A stretch of 64,000 bases of DNA from Euonymus europaeus (Eukaryota; Streptophyta; Magnoliopsida; Celastrales; Celastraceae): contig OY756970.1 in the NCBI GenBank assembly GCA_963580455.1, positions 19,096,001 through 19,160,000 of the forward strand, written 5' to 3'. Below, one piece after another: positions 25,022 through 36,771 of the stretch. The notes beneath the pieces were generated by a model. It saw only the letters and a list, made by a program, of their open reading frames with translations, was not told the origin of the DNA and made no database searches. Position 1 is the first letter of the stretch; each line of letters begins with the position of its first letter. The position numbers and the translations under genes are program-made.

Positions 25022-25870
25022 CTGATAAACTAGGGTAACACCACCAAGAGGTTAACCAATGTATATGGAAAATAATGCGGGATGAATGAAAAACAAATAA
25101 AAAATTCAACGAGGAAATCCCAAAAGAAAAAATCTCGAGTTTATAAGCGACCAACCTTCGAAACACTTCACTTTACGAAACAATAATTAAACCTTTTTTT
25201 TATATACCTAGACTTAGCTTGTACATCATGGATCACCATATGTTTTGAAAATGGATCAACACACCAATGATGATCCTTGCTCTTGACTCCTCCAAAAAAC
25301 TCGACCACAAGAGCACATTGACAATTCCACCCAGAGCAATTGTAACACTCCTCCGCTAATAGTATGAAATGTATGGCAAGACACAAACAGTCTCTTGAAT
25401 CTTACTCATTAGATAACTCAATTACAAGAGAGAATAAAAACTAAACAATCAAAGCTCACAATATAAAGTAGGTTACATCAGCTCAGAGCTTCGGTGGTCT
25501 TCATTTTGCTTCATGATCTCTCATATATGGCCACGAGATCGATTTTTTCTATGAGAAAACATCATTCTATAATTTTATCTCTTCTAAGAATAAAGATTAA
25601 AAAATAAATAAGAGATAAAATAAGATGAGAAGATGTTTATCTAATAAGAGACTTGTCTAGAACAATTATTAGGAGTCTTAGTTGTTGTGAACCTAAACTC
25701 CTAAGATATAACATTTATCTAAACAAACAAGTCTCTGCACGTTAGACAAAACCAATCATTATCAAACAATTTCCAAAGTTAATCTCATGCAATTACCATA
25801 TGAGAGATAAACACACTTAGTGTTCAACACTAAGTCTTAACAAAAACTTATTCAATCACATATCCACCGG
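25022..25870 (-). mobile_element. Possible LTR fragment in reverse orientation
   Basis: Read on the minus strand, the segment near 25090-25145 resembles the 3' part of Copia-type LTRs (actcgagattttttcttttg, then gggatttcctcgttg), similar in layout to the solo LTR at 23021. No matching target duplication was found, so the borders are only a guess. Confidence 0.35.
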
Positions 25871-25899
25871 CACATGTATTTAAAACTAAATAACTCATG

Positions 25900-26073
25900 G
25901 AGAAATTATTCAATGGTCCATATATATATCCCATGTGGCACACCCAATGGAGTGATTAACATCAATATGTGTTATCTCTCTTATTTTTTGATTGATATTA
26001 TCTCCATGTGGATGTCATCCACACCCTTGGGTGTGCCATGTGGAAATGCACCTAGATCATTGAATAATTACTC
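25900..26073. mobile_element. MITE with about 45-bp terminal inverted repeats
   Basis: The left end gagaaattattcaatggtcc ... catgtggcacacccaa (25900-25947) is an inverted match of the right end ttgggtgtgccatgtgg ... tcattgaataattactc (26028-26073). The middle is about 80 bp and non-coding. Target duplication was not resolved. Confidence 0.7.
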
Positions 26074-26235
26074 ACAACTCTCAAGTGGATTTTATTGCCC
26101 ACGTGTCCCAGCTGATGTGGCAACCCACAGCCTACTCTGTTGTTACTTAAAAATGTAGTTTCCTCATTCTCACACAATTGTCATTTGTACAGGGGAGTGA
26201 CCAAGACGTTCATTGATATAATCCATATCGATAGC

Positions 26236-26466
26236 AAGTGTGGTTTTGGCAGCATCCAGAAAGAGACAGTGTCTTGAACCACAGTTACAGCAGCCTGTAG
26301 CGAGGCAACCTGGACAGTAAGGGGAGTGACCTGTTCAGTAAGGCCGGTAAGCAGTCCTGTCTGTGCAGTAGTAGCTCCAAAAGCTTGAGGCGCCTCCAGT
26401 GACTTACTGGGTGAATGAGAAAGAAGGGCAGTCTTAATTTTATTCTTTGACTTGGTGTTGAAAGCA
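26236..26466 (-). pseudogene. Unrecognised coding-like fragment
   Basis: On the minus strand a hydrophilic, gap-free reading (including LLTGLTEQVTPLTVQVASLQ) is followed after a frame change by AKTTLAIDMDYINERLGHSP. It looks like a once-coding piece, perhaps of a transposon structural protein, but I do not recognise it. Confidence 0.25.
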
Positions 26467-26964
26467 TGCTCTACTATATGATATACACGAGTTATCTAAT
26501 TGATTGTTTATAAACTAAATCAATGGTAAGTTGGTTGACGGGAATTCACTGCATAATAATTTTGAGGGTTTTCTTTCGTCTAAGTGCTCTCTATATGTAG
26601 ATTTTATCTGGTGTAACTTTTCAAGGCCAAAATTGTTGCTAATGGAATACGGCAGAGGATACATTCAAAGAGCTTACTGAAATGCAGGCCATCAGTACAG
26701 GTCATAACTTAGGCACTCTTTGTGTCTGCTAAAACTGAATTTTGAACATTATTTCTATGGTTTTCATTACGCATCTTTGCTAAAAATATATCCCTTAAGG
26801 AAAAATATCTTCTTGCCTCGGGTAAAGTCCACATTCAGCAGGGATAAGCAGATGCAGACCCTGATTTACTCAAGTAGAATTGCACTTCAATTATCAGCAG
26901 ATTATCTAATTTCTTAAACAATAACCAGCACAAAGCGCGGGCATGTTCCTAGCTAATTGTATTA

Positions 26965-27715
26965 TGTTGGAAACACAATATTCAGAGCGCTCACATTGGT
27001 ATCTGTAAAATAGGCGAGAATGTAAAATGAAGCATGAAAAATATAGATTTAGACAAAACACCCTCTACATTAACAGGTATCTAAAATAGAGAAGCAAAAT
27101 GTAAGTCTCTACTCAAATAAAACAATAAAAAATTATATATTTATATTTATATTTATAATATATATTTTTATTAATAAAGATACAAAAACATAAGTACTTT
27201 ACCCTGTAAATAAATATACAAAAACATAATAATTTTGCTATGCATCAATCCTGCTAAATGAGAGTCTTAGACCATTAGCAAGAAACTTATACACTATAGA
27301 GTCAACACATAAATGGCATCAAGGAGGATGGTGACAATCCTACTTCATATAGTCCACTAGTCCTCCAAATATGTTACTAATCTTGCACATCTGTACCAGA
27401 AGAAGGAAAGAAAAAAAAATAGACCATCAATTCTTAAATTGGCATATTTACGATAAACTTGACAAGAAAATGGTTTTCAAGGTCATTAAGTGAACCATGT
27501 AAATTATCTGTGTGTATTTTTATATTTCTCAATTTTCTCTTTAGTTGTAAGTCTGCTTCCATATATCATTTCAGAACAAAAATCTCTTTCAGCAGAATTT
27601 AAAGGAGTTGGCATCTACTGGTTAACATTATTCAGAAGTTGTCGTGTGACCTGTTACCGTAGAAGAGGAGGCCCAGGAGGACTTGTAAGCTTACAATTTC
27701 CACACACTTTCTGTT
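26965..27715 (-). pseudogene. Footprint of a third receptor-kinase copy (gene body lost)
   Basis: From about 26965 to 27490 the sequence matches the 3' flank of both intact receptor kinases (for example gatggtgacaatcctacttc and aatcttgcacatctgtacca, as at 18463 and 30237). From about 27570 to 27715 it matches their 5' upstream region (cagcagaatttaaaggagtt, then acctgttaccgtagaag, as at 22086 and 33891). The roughly 3.2-kb gene that should lie between has gone, leaving at most traces such as a ccatatatcattt piece. Confidence 0.75.
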
Positions 27716-28320
27716 ATACTTTTTGCCCTTTTTTGGTTCGGTTTTCTGTAAGCTTACACGCGACATCTTAGCTATGGAACAGAGGAAAAAATCGCAATAT
27801 TTAATAGATTACATGAACCGAATAATAAACTCACAGAGAACGGCGAGAAGAGCTTATATGGTCAAATAATAAGAAAATCAGTATGAAAATAGGCTGAGAT
27901 GCAAGATCAGTCTACAGCAAATGAAGCTTTTGGACAAATCTGAGAAATATTCACTGGTGCAATCAAATAGACGTCGAAGAACTGTTTTGCAAAAGAACGT
28001 GGCAGCAATCAAATGCATCAGAAGGTGATGACATTTTTCAACAAAAAAAAAAAAAAAAAAGGCACATCAAACACTATTCGCTCATGTATGAAAAATTTGA
28101 ACACAGCTCTATGTCGAAGTTAGAGTCAGCTCGACTACATTAATCTCCATTGATGACCCTCTGTGTGATCAATTTACATGTATTAGTGAACTTTCCAATA
28201 ATCATTGATTCAACATATGCATTTTACGCTCTACAATTTGTCATTGCTTTCATGTATTCATAAGTTTAGAGAGATTCCAATTCATGAACTAGAAAAAACA
28301 GAACAATCAACACTAACCTG
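27716..28320. other. Spacer with an 18-A run
   Basis: No gene is visible. The A18 tract at about 28042-28059 could mark a retroposed sequence, but no flanking duplication was identified. Confidence 0.35.
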
Positions 28321-28322
28321 GG

Positions 28323-30050
28323 CTTCACAGTAACTACATCTTTTGGTGGCACAATAGTCAAATGGAAAGTAAGAGGAAATGAAAAATAGTCAATAAGAAG
28401 CCGAAAATGAAAAAAAGCCTGGTAGCCCGCATCAAATCGGTGAAGAACAACGAAAAAAGCATAACATAATTTAAATGGAGGTTTGAACATGTGGAAAGCA
28501 GCATAGATTAGTTGAAACAACACACAAAAAAAATGAAGAACACCGAACAACCCATGAGGATTTTGTAGTTGGCTTAGATTTTATGTGCCTGTAAGAGTTT
28601 TAAATGGCATATAGCAAAACCTGGTAAGGCAACAAAGGCATCAGAATGTTTAACCATCTCAGCTTTCCTTTTGTGCTTTCCTTTTACTGTCATTGCTTCC
28701 CCCATTCTTTCACCATTTAACTGCAAAAAAAATAGCATAAGTGCAAAAAAAGTCGAAGTGGCTGAAAATTTGAGAGGAGTGTTAATTAGACAGTATTACA
28801 CAATGCCATAAAGGCTAGAATACTACCTTGAGTATTCATTAAAGAGAAAGTGAAGACATTATACGAAAAATGATTGGCCTATGCAATTGCAGGAAAAATT
28901 GTGACTTTAATTACATGCTGCTCCATTAGTTGATAGAATATCCGATCCTGTACGCAGCATGAACATAACTGGCTCACCCAAATTGAATCAATATCCTTTA
29001 GTGATCCTGTATATGATCAATTTAATTTACATAGATTAGTGAACTTCCAAATAACCATTAAATCATTATATGCATATTACCTTGGTCTTAATTGGCTTTT
29101 GTTCTTGTGCTGCTCTCTTTATTCTTGCTCGTCCTTCAATGCTCATTCTATTTACAAAATGTATAAATTATAAAATATTTTTTAAGGAAAGCTATAAAAG
29201 ATTATGAATTATAATGTGAATGATGGAGATTGTCTAAAATATCCTTAATTCCAACTGAGAATCAAGTACACTTCAACGCTTGAGCATGGTGACTAATATG
29301 ATCATCAAAGAAAAGTAGGGGTGCTCACAATCAAGCTACAATCTAAAGAGAAGGGGAACCTCGGCATTCCTCATGCTTCCTCAAAAAAAACTCTAGTATA
29401 TATATCCAGTACCTAGCTATATAACTACATATGAAAGCAAAGGAAATTAAAAAAAAATGAAAGTAAAAGATCTTCTTACTCATGAACATCACCATCTACA
29501 GCATGTTCACCAATTGTTAATCAAAACAAATTTGGAATAGAAAGAAGATCATCAAAAAACAAAGGACGAACTTATTTTTTTAATCTTTAATGTCTCACCA
29601 GTGTTGACGGCTTTTTTTTTAATCTTTTCTTTCCAGTCGTTCTTCTTAGTTTTGCTCTCTTTCAAAACTTTCCCCTAAAATGTGAGAAATAAATAAAATA
29701 GTGATAATTAGAACAATGATTTTATGATGAGAAGTTATGATAACTGACAGCAGATTTTTGTTCTTACAAATTTCGAGGGATTGCTTGCCTCCTTTTCATC
29801 TCCATCTTCGTGCTTTCCTCTTAGAATAAAATTAAGGTAGTGATGTCATCATAGGAAAACTGTATTAAAGGAAAGGAAATGAAATGAAGGAACTTAATAA
29901 GCAAAAATTATACCTCGTTCTTCCCACTACTACATTAATCTCCGAGGCATCAGCTTTGGCACAGAAAGAACAAAAACACCATGCCCGAGTATCGTAATCG
30001 ATTCTGGGACTTTCATGACATGGTTGCCTCTGAATATATACAATGAATTG
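28323..30050 (-). pseudogene. Unrecognised spliced gene or gene fragment
   Basis: Several short exon-like readings occur in order on the minus strand, most with plausible splice signals: RAWCFCSFCAKADASEINVV before a donor at about 29915, RGKHEDGDEKEASNPSKF before a donor near 29768, KVLKESKTKKNDWKEKIKKK at about 29670-29600, SIEGRARIKRAAQEQKPIK at about 29145-29085, the LOG-like exon at 28621-28720, and VPPKDVVTVKP ending near 28320. The basic and acidic stretches suggest a nuclear protein. I cannot say whether it is one gene, a chimera or a decayed set. Confidence 0.35.
28621..28720 (-). pseudogene. Orphan LOG-like exon
   Basis: A 100-nt reading between a good acceptor (tttgcag) and a GT donor contains GEAMTVKGKHKRKAEMVKHS followed by DAFVALPG. 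This matches the conserved central exon of LOG cytokinin-activating phosphoribohydrolases (..HQRKAEM..DAFIALPGG..), including the splice position after ALPG. The next LOG block (GYGTLEELLEV) was not found nearby, so this is an isolated exon. Resemblance is from memory. Confidence 0.55.
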
Positions 30051-30084
30051 GAAGCTAATGTAAAAAAAGTAGTTGGTGTCACAT

Positions 30085-30440
30085 TAAGAGCACTCACATT
30101 GTTATCTGTAAAATAGGTTGAGTATGTAAACTGGAGCATGAAAAATACAGATGTGGACAAAATACCCTCTACATCACTACGTCTGAACAAGTCTCTAAAA
30201 TACAGACAAGTATCTAAAATATAGACCATAAGGCGGATGGTGACAATCCAACTTCATATAGTCGACAAGTCCTCCAAATATGTAATTAATCTTGCACATC
30301 TGTACCACAAAAATAATTAGACCATCATATCTTAAATTGGCACATTTACAATAAAACTTGACAAGAAAATGGTTTTCAAGGTCATAAAGTAGGTATTTCA
30401 GCATTAAAACCAGAAGGATATATACCATTGTTATATTCTA
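30085..30440 (-). repeat. 3' flank of receptor-kinase unit, copy 2
   Basis: Matches 18320-18660 (downstream of copy 1) and 26980-27490 (the footprint copy), with shared words such as ttaagagcactcacat, agacaagtatctaaaata and aatcttgcacatctgtacca. This gives the left border of the repeated unit. Confidence 0.8.
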
Positions 30441-30467
30441 GTTTAGTTCTAAAATAACAATAATACC

Positions 30468-33400
30468 TTAAGATTGGTGTGTGCGTTTAGTACCCTTGTA
30501 TCCATATATATCACTTTGAAGAAGTTTGTTCTTGATCACACGGAGCTCAGCTACGACATCACTGATGTTCATCCTATCTCTTGGGAATTCCGCAGAACAA
30601 GCAACTCCAACTCCAATTATTGAGATTAAGCATTCTTCCTGAATTTTGCAACCGGCCGCCATGCTTCTCGGATGATGTTTATTCTCTGCACTTGTGTCCC
30701 CTTCTTCTATTTCTTGAACAAGTATTGGATCTGCAATCTCAACCCCTCGTTGAGGCAAGCTAGATTTGGCAAGGTTATGAAGGTTCAAACCATCTCTGAA
30801 CATGTCATTTGTCGGCCTCCTCCCTGTGAACATCTCTAGCAAGAGGATTCCATAGCTATAGACATCACCGTTTGTTGATACCTCACTTCCCATACCATAT
30901 TCTGTAATGAGGAATATTAATATTATCAGCAATTGTTTTTTCTCAAACTATAAAACATAATCACCCAATAGAACACTATATATGTAGTTATTGGACCGAA
31001 GCATAAAAAAATTTATACCTGGAGGAGCATAACCAACAGATCCTCTTATCCCAGCAGAGCTTGTTTGACTAGTAGACAAGTTATTGTTGGCTTCCTGAAG
31101 AAACTTGGATAACCCAAAATCACCAACATGTCCAACCATTTCATTGTCCAAAAGAACATTGCTTGGCTTGAGGTCACAGTGAACTATCCCAATTTGGCAA
31201 TGATGATGAAGATATTCCAATGCACAAGAAACATCAATGGCGATATTTAGCCTCTGAAGAAAATTTAATTTCCTTGGAGCCTCATCAGTACCAAGTATTG
31301 GATGTATCCACTCCTCTAGGCTCCCATTAACCATGAACTCATAAACAAGAGCCTTGAAATCATTACCACCATAATCAACTCCTGAACACGCAGTGAGTAC
31401 TTTGACAAGATTCCGATGTCTGATACTCCTCAGTGCCTCACACTCAGCTATGAAACTCGTGGAAGCTCCACGACGGAGAAGGTTAAACACCTTGACAGCA
31501 ATGATCGGTCCATTCTGATCAAGAATTCCTTTATAAACTGAGCCAAAACTACCCATACCTGTCAGATTTGCTGTGGAGAATCCATCAGTAGCTTTTAGAA
31601 GAACTCCATATGAAACTTTCATGAGTAGATTCTCCGAGGAGTTCGAAGTGCTCATTTTTCTTTTCTTTCTTAACCAGCAAAAATACAGAATGGACAGAGC
31701 AATAGTTACTCCCAAAATTGCAGAAATGATACATATTAGCATCTTCAAGTTGCGGGTCAAGGTCCTGCTTTTGTGCTCTTTGAAATTGCATTTAGGTAGT
31801 TGTAATTCAGGCACACCCCCACAGATTTTACTATTGTTCATGACTAAAACTGCACTTGCATTCTTCAAGGAACCTTCCATGGGTACTGCACCCTCAAAAT
31901 CATTGAAAGATAGATTTAAATATAGCAATTTAAAGCCTGCAAGGAATTCAGGAATTTTGCCTGACAAATTGTTGCGAGAAAGATCCAAATATTGAACACC
32001 CTTCAAGGAACTTAATGATGTAGGGATGGACCCTTCAAAGAAGTTACCCTGCATGTATAGTTTCTCCAATAAAACGCAGCTACTCAGACTGCTGGGAATT
32101 TTTCCAGATAACTTGTTGTATGAGACATCCAATCCACCTAAATTTGCCAGCTTTCCAACTTCACCGGGAAGAGAACCAATCAATTGGTTTTGCGATAAAT
32201 CCAAAACGACCGATAATGAATAAAGACTGAAAACTTCTGGAGGAATGGTACCCCTAAAATTGTTTCGAGAAAGAACCAATTCTTGCAAATTTTTGCATTT
32301 TGCTAAGCTTGGAGGGATGCTGCCCCGCAGATTGTTTTCATCCAATCCAAGGTTGCTCAAGTTTGTCAAATTTCCCAAAGAAGACGGAATTTTCCCTTCG
32401 ATTCTGTTTGCATCCAAATACAAGACCACTAGCTTTTGAAGCTTTCCAATATCAAAAGGAATGTTACCTGAGAGAGAGTTGTCCCAAGCCTCCAATCTCT
32501 CCAAGTTGATTAGATTTCCTATCCCAGCCGGAATGTTTCCAAATATTGAATTGCCATCTAGGGTCATGTAAAAGATCTCAGTTGAGTAATTGCCAATAGA
32601 CACGGGCAATTCTCCTCCGAGATTGTTATCGTTTATAGCCAACAACTTTAATCCGGTAGCATTCGTCAAAGAAGATAGGAAGCTTAAGTCATTGGTTCTC
32701 CCACTTCCAAGAAGATTATAGGCAATGCTTAAATACATAAGCATGTGCAGCTTTTCCATAGAGGGGACAATTCCGGTAAATTTGTTTTCTGTGATATGAA
32801 ATTGTACTAGATTTGAGGCATTTGATATTGAAAGAGGAATAGATCCAGAAAATTGATTAGCTGGAATTGAAAACCATTGAAGATTTGGGAGTGTGATGGC
32901 TAAGTTTGAGGGAAGAGTCCCATGAAGTTGGTTAGTTCCCACATCAAAATTTGTGATAGAAGAGAGATTGAAGATTGAGGGAGGGATATTACCAGACAAT
33001 CTATTTATAGCCAGAGCTAAATCTGTAAGACTCTTTAGTTTGCCTAAGGCATCAGGAATGGACCCTTCTAAATGATTTTCAGTAGCAGAAAATAACTGAA
33101 GAGTTGATAAGTTCCCCAGAGAAGAAGGTATAGTTCCTGTCAGATTATTGCTGCTCATATAAAGAACTTCGAGTTTAAACAAGAAACCAAGCTCCACAGG
33201 TATTGTTCCTACCAGCTTGTTGACACTAAATCTAATATCAGCAAGGTTAGAGCAACCAGATATGTTGGTAGGAATTCTTCCACCAAGTGAATTATTGTGA
33301 AGTGCCAAAAGTTGTAATCTTCGCAACCTGCCAATCTCTGGAGGGATTTCAAGGCTGAAACTGTTGTCAAAGAGACGCAATTCCCTTAGGAAGCTCAAGT

Positions 33401-33689
33401 TTCCAATGTATGGTGATATGGAACCTGCGAGTTTTTTGGAATCCAGAGCTAACATCACCACCCTCTGGCGCCGGCGACTGCATCTAACACCTTGCCATCT
33501 GCAGAAATGTGTAGTCCTGTTCCATGAGTTCAAAACTCCCAGAGGGTCATCAGTTATTTTGGCCTTAAATTGAAGCAGAGCTAGTTGGTCTGTCTCATTC
33601 CCTCCAAGGCCATGGATAGGCAAGAGAAAGCAAGAGAGAAGAAAAGAGAGAGTACAAATGAAGGAGGAATATGACCAGAATTGCCTCAT
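30468..33689 (-). CDS. LRR-XII receptor-like kinase, copy 2
   Basis: Same two-exon layout as copy 1: exon 1 31019-33689 (2671 nt, exactly the length of copy 1 exon 1) and exon 2 30468-30901, giving 1034 aa. The signal peptide is identical over 50 residues, and the repeats, membrane span (LICIISAILGVTIALSILYF) and kinase motifs (GMGSFGSVYKG, HCDLKPSNVLL, DFGLSK) are all kept. It ends TKRTHQS. Substitutions against copy 1 are spread over the repeats, for example SSNNLTG against DFNVLTG, as expected for receptors that may bind different ligands. Non-RD kinase, so probably a plasma-membrane immune-type receptor. No stop or frameshift was seen. A solo LTR sits 0.4 kb upstream of its ATG. Confidence 0.92.
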
Positions 33690-34105
33690 TGAGTAGAAAA
33701 ATGCTCACTCACCAAAAGTGAAGAATAAAGAACTGGAAAAGAGATTTTTAGTATTTAATTGGGTTGGCTTTAGGTGAAAAATGAAGGACGAGGAAGATGT
33801 TGTAACACAGACAACACAGATAGCTATAAAGTCTAATGAGAATCAAGCCAAGATACATTTAGAAATCTGAAACACTAAAACATCTTCAGCAGAATTTAAA
33901 GGAGTTGGTATCTACTGTTTAACGTAATTCACTTGTTTGACCTGTTACTAAAGAAGAGTAGACCAAAAGAGGACTTGAAAGCTTATACAATTTTCACACT
34001 TTCTATAAAATATCACGACAAGAAAGGGAGAGAGTATTTGGACCCCATTTCAAAATTATGAAAATTCGGCAAGAACAAGTTGGTTCGGGATAGGCTACTG
34101 GATTT

Positions 34106-34344
34106 TGTAAAGATCTAAAGAAGAGTTTGTAGAAGACAGAGAGCTTGAAGCTGTAATCTCATTCTTACAAAATACAATACAACCCTAGAACTATTAAAGA
34201 GAAAGAGAATATAATAAAATAATCTATTTTTGTATCTTATGCTATATTGTAACCTACGAGAGCTAGCGGAGAAGTCCAGCCTAAAACAACTAATCATGCA
34301 CAAACAATTATATTCTATATGTATGTACTCATGCACTCGTAGCA
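34106..34344. mobile_element. Solo LTR, 239 bp, TSD GATTT
   Basis: TGTAAAGATC...CTCGTAGCA (TG...CA) is flanked by perfect 5-bp repeats GATTT at 34101-34105 and 34345-34349. The paralogous upstream region of copy 1 (at about 22290) reads ctactgaatttctcccaat with no insert, giving the empty site. Size fits a small LTR or TRIM element. Confidence 0.85.
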
Positions 34345-34481
34345 GATTTCTCCCAATCCCAATTTTCTTAAGTATTAAACTAGTGTTTGCATTGGTTTCA
34401 CACGCATAAAACCAGGCGATAGACTCTTGTATTATGCTTGGTCGTGTACTATTTAAAATATTAAATTTATAAATGTGCATC

Positions 34482-35110
34482 TAAAACCTCGTGGATTCTA
34501 CTTTGTGGTTCTCATCCTCAATAGTACTCGTTTCTTATCAGTACATAGATGATAGAACCCGTGAAAACAAGCTAGTGGAATATGGAAAAAGTACTCATAA
34601 ACCACTAGCCATTGTAGTGGAAGATTCTAAGTCAATTGCTCAGTCAAGTCTGTCGGCACGTATCTTTAGAAAGAGTCAAGTCGATGAATAGAAATATAGA
34701 ACAAAGGTTAGCAATAATAGCGAACCCACCACATGAATGATTGAGAGAGAGAGGGAATGTAGTGACAAAAGATGGAAGATCATTTTTTTATTAAAATAGT
34801 CTTTGACCCAATTGCATTAAATTATTCATATGAAAATAGGTAATTGAGATCCGTAAATATTTAGGTCGTCATAAAAATAGATTACAATCATAGGACTAAA
34901 AAAATAAACACAAACATTATCATCACTGGATATTCTCAGATGACACCATATTACACCTAGACCTCATCAGATGATCGCTGATGATCCCATACTCCGCCGG
35001 TCTATGCCAGAAAATAGAGAATAAAAAAAATATTACGCAAATTACAAATTTGATCAACTGTATGAATTCAAACCTTCTAAAATATGAGATTCTCGGTACT
35101 AGAAGCCAAT
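34482..35110 (+). repeat. Distal upstream part of receptor-kinase unit, copy 2
   Basis: Partner of 24188-24640. The first part (cctcgtggattctactttgt, aaaccactagccattgtagt) lies directly next to the promoter here, without the 1.7-kb block seen in copy 1. A short diverged third copy of the far end lies at about 35326-35440. Confidence 0.75.
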
Positions 35111-35744
35111 TATATGTCGCTAGAGCACACCAAAACACCGGTGATCGAGATCCACGACTGATGAAGGAGATCTAAATCTGAAAAAGAAAAACTCTGCAAA
35201 TTCCTTTATTCAAACAAAAATATGAAAAAGATAAAAACTAGATTTAGATAAAAAAATGACAGATCCAACTCAGGGGAGGAGTGACAGTGAAGAAGAGAGA
35301 AAGGAAAGTGGGAGGCAGGAAATAGAGACTAAAAAAAATATTACACAGATTATAACTTAGATCTACAGTATGAATTCAATCCCCCTCAGATCGAGAATTT
35401 CAACACTCAGAAGCTGATTATATGTTATTGGAGCACTAGAATCAATATGCTATATTTTTTGTCCAACATCTAGACCTCACCCACAGAATTGCACGGTTGC
35501 ACCCAAGGCCTCCACTATTCTAAGTGGGCAAGCCACCACTCACCAGTGGATTAACCAGTGTCATAAAGAGAGAGAAAAAACGATGTGAATGGCATTACTT
35601 AAAATATATATATTCCTTTAAAAACCTCTCACATTTTCAATAGTAGGCCCTAGAGTTTAATGTATCTTGTGCAAGTACCGAGACCTATGGGGGCACATTC
35701 TACTTTTGGTTTTGGGCCTTTGGCTAGGGTCAGTCCACTTCTAC

Positions 35745-36131
35745 TTACTTGATTATCATCTATCTGGCACAGTGTCCTCATCTTAGATCTAAATAAAGAA
35801 TAATGCCATGAGAAATTTTAGAACATCCACAAAGGAAGTAAGATCAAATGTTGTTATACCAGGGAAGCCTGAGCCTTCACATCTTCAAGATTGAAGTTCC
35901 AGCCACTAATTCTTCGTTTATATTCATTCTACACCATCAAGAAAACACAAACTGAGCTAGCAAAAAAAGTAAATAATGTCAACAAACAAAGTAAACTAAA
36001 ATGTACTCAAATTAGGATAACCTATCAATGATCATAGAATCATTGCCTGGATTTGCCCTTTTTTTCTCTTATCTTCTTCTTTTTCTCATTTATATAACTA
36101 TATCAAATTGTCCATTAGAAAAAGATGGACA
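35745..36131 (-). pseudogene. Duplicated fragment of the STE20-like kinase gene
   Basis: Closely matches 6543-6950 of the kinase gene, introns included, so it arose by DNA duplication and not by retroposition. It covers exon 9 (35860-35928, reading [20 protein letters not shown], one Gly to Arg change) and part of exon 10, where CAA has become TAA (ITC-type start ATC TAA), giving a stop. No kinase domain is included. Confidence 0.88.
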
Positions 36132-36134
36132 TTA

Positions 36135-36271
36135 ATTGTTTGGCAATACTGCCAACTGATGGTCTTCCCATTTACGGGAATGCCGCACAAGTGAACTTTC
36201 AGGTCGAGTATGACCTCGAGACAAGGCAAGTCTCTTTTGCTCCAGCCGATTGTACCAAGTTTTCAATGTAA
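36135..36271 (+). pseudogene. CDR1-like aspartic protease, C-terminal fragment
   Basis: From 36158 the frame reads DGLPIYGNAAQVNFQVEYDL followed by ETRQVSFAPADCTKF and a stop at 36269-36271. This is the usual C-terminal end of CDR1-type proteases (IYGN-x-AQ-x-NF, VSF-x-P-x-DC). No upstream protease sequence is attached; a kinase-gene fragment abuts it on the left. Confidence 0.8.
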
Positions 36272-36771
36272 GTTTATAGACTTCTTCATGGTTTAATCTT
36301 AAGTCCAACAAGGAGGAGATCATGCTTTTGTATCTTCCATTGAATTAGTAAAACAAAAACAAAACAAAAAATGATATAAGCTATGTCACTGAGGTTGAAT
36401 CCATAAGAAGCCATGCCGATACAGCAAACTAGTGAACCTGCCCCTTATTTTTTACATTTACGATCTTCACCCAGAATTTTTCGCCATCAATACCACTAAC
36501 CACAACATCTTCCTACAAAACATCAACAAGAAAACGAATAAGATAATACTAGTTATGTCTCTATAGAATTTGGTCCTTCATATTACTCGGTGGTTTTTCT
36601 TGTTTTATATATGTAGGCAATTCTATTTTACAAGCTTGATTAACAACCTTGATATGTTTTACATGTTAATAACAGCAAGACAAGAAGTTCACAAAGTTCC
36701 GGAATCAAGGCATAAAGAATCGAGAATCGCTTCAATTTCTGTTTGGAAGTCAAGAAGCGACAAGGTTGTAT

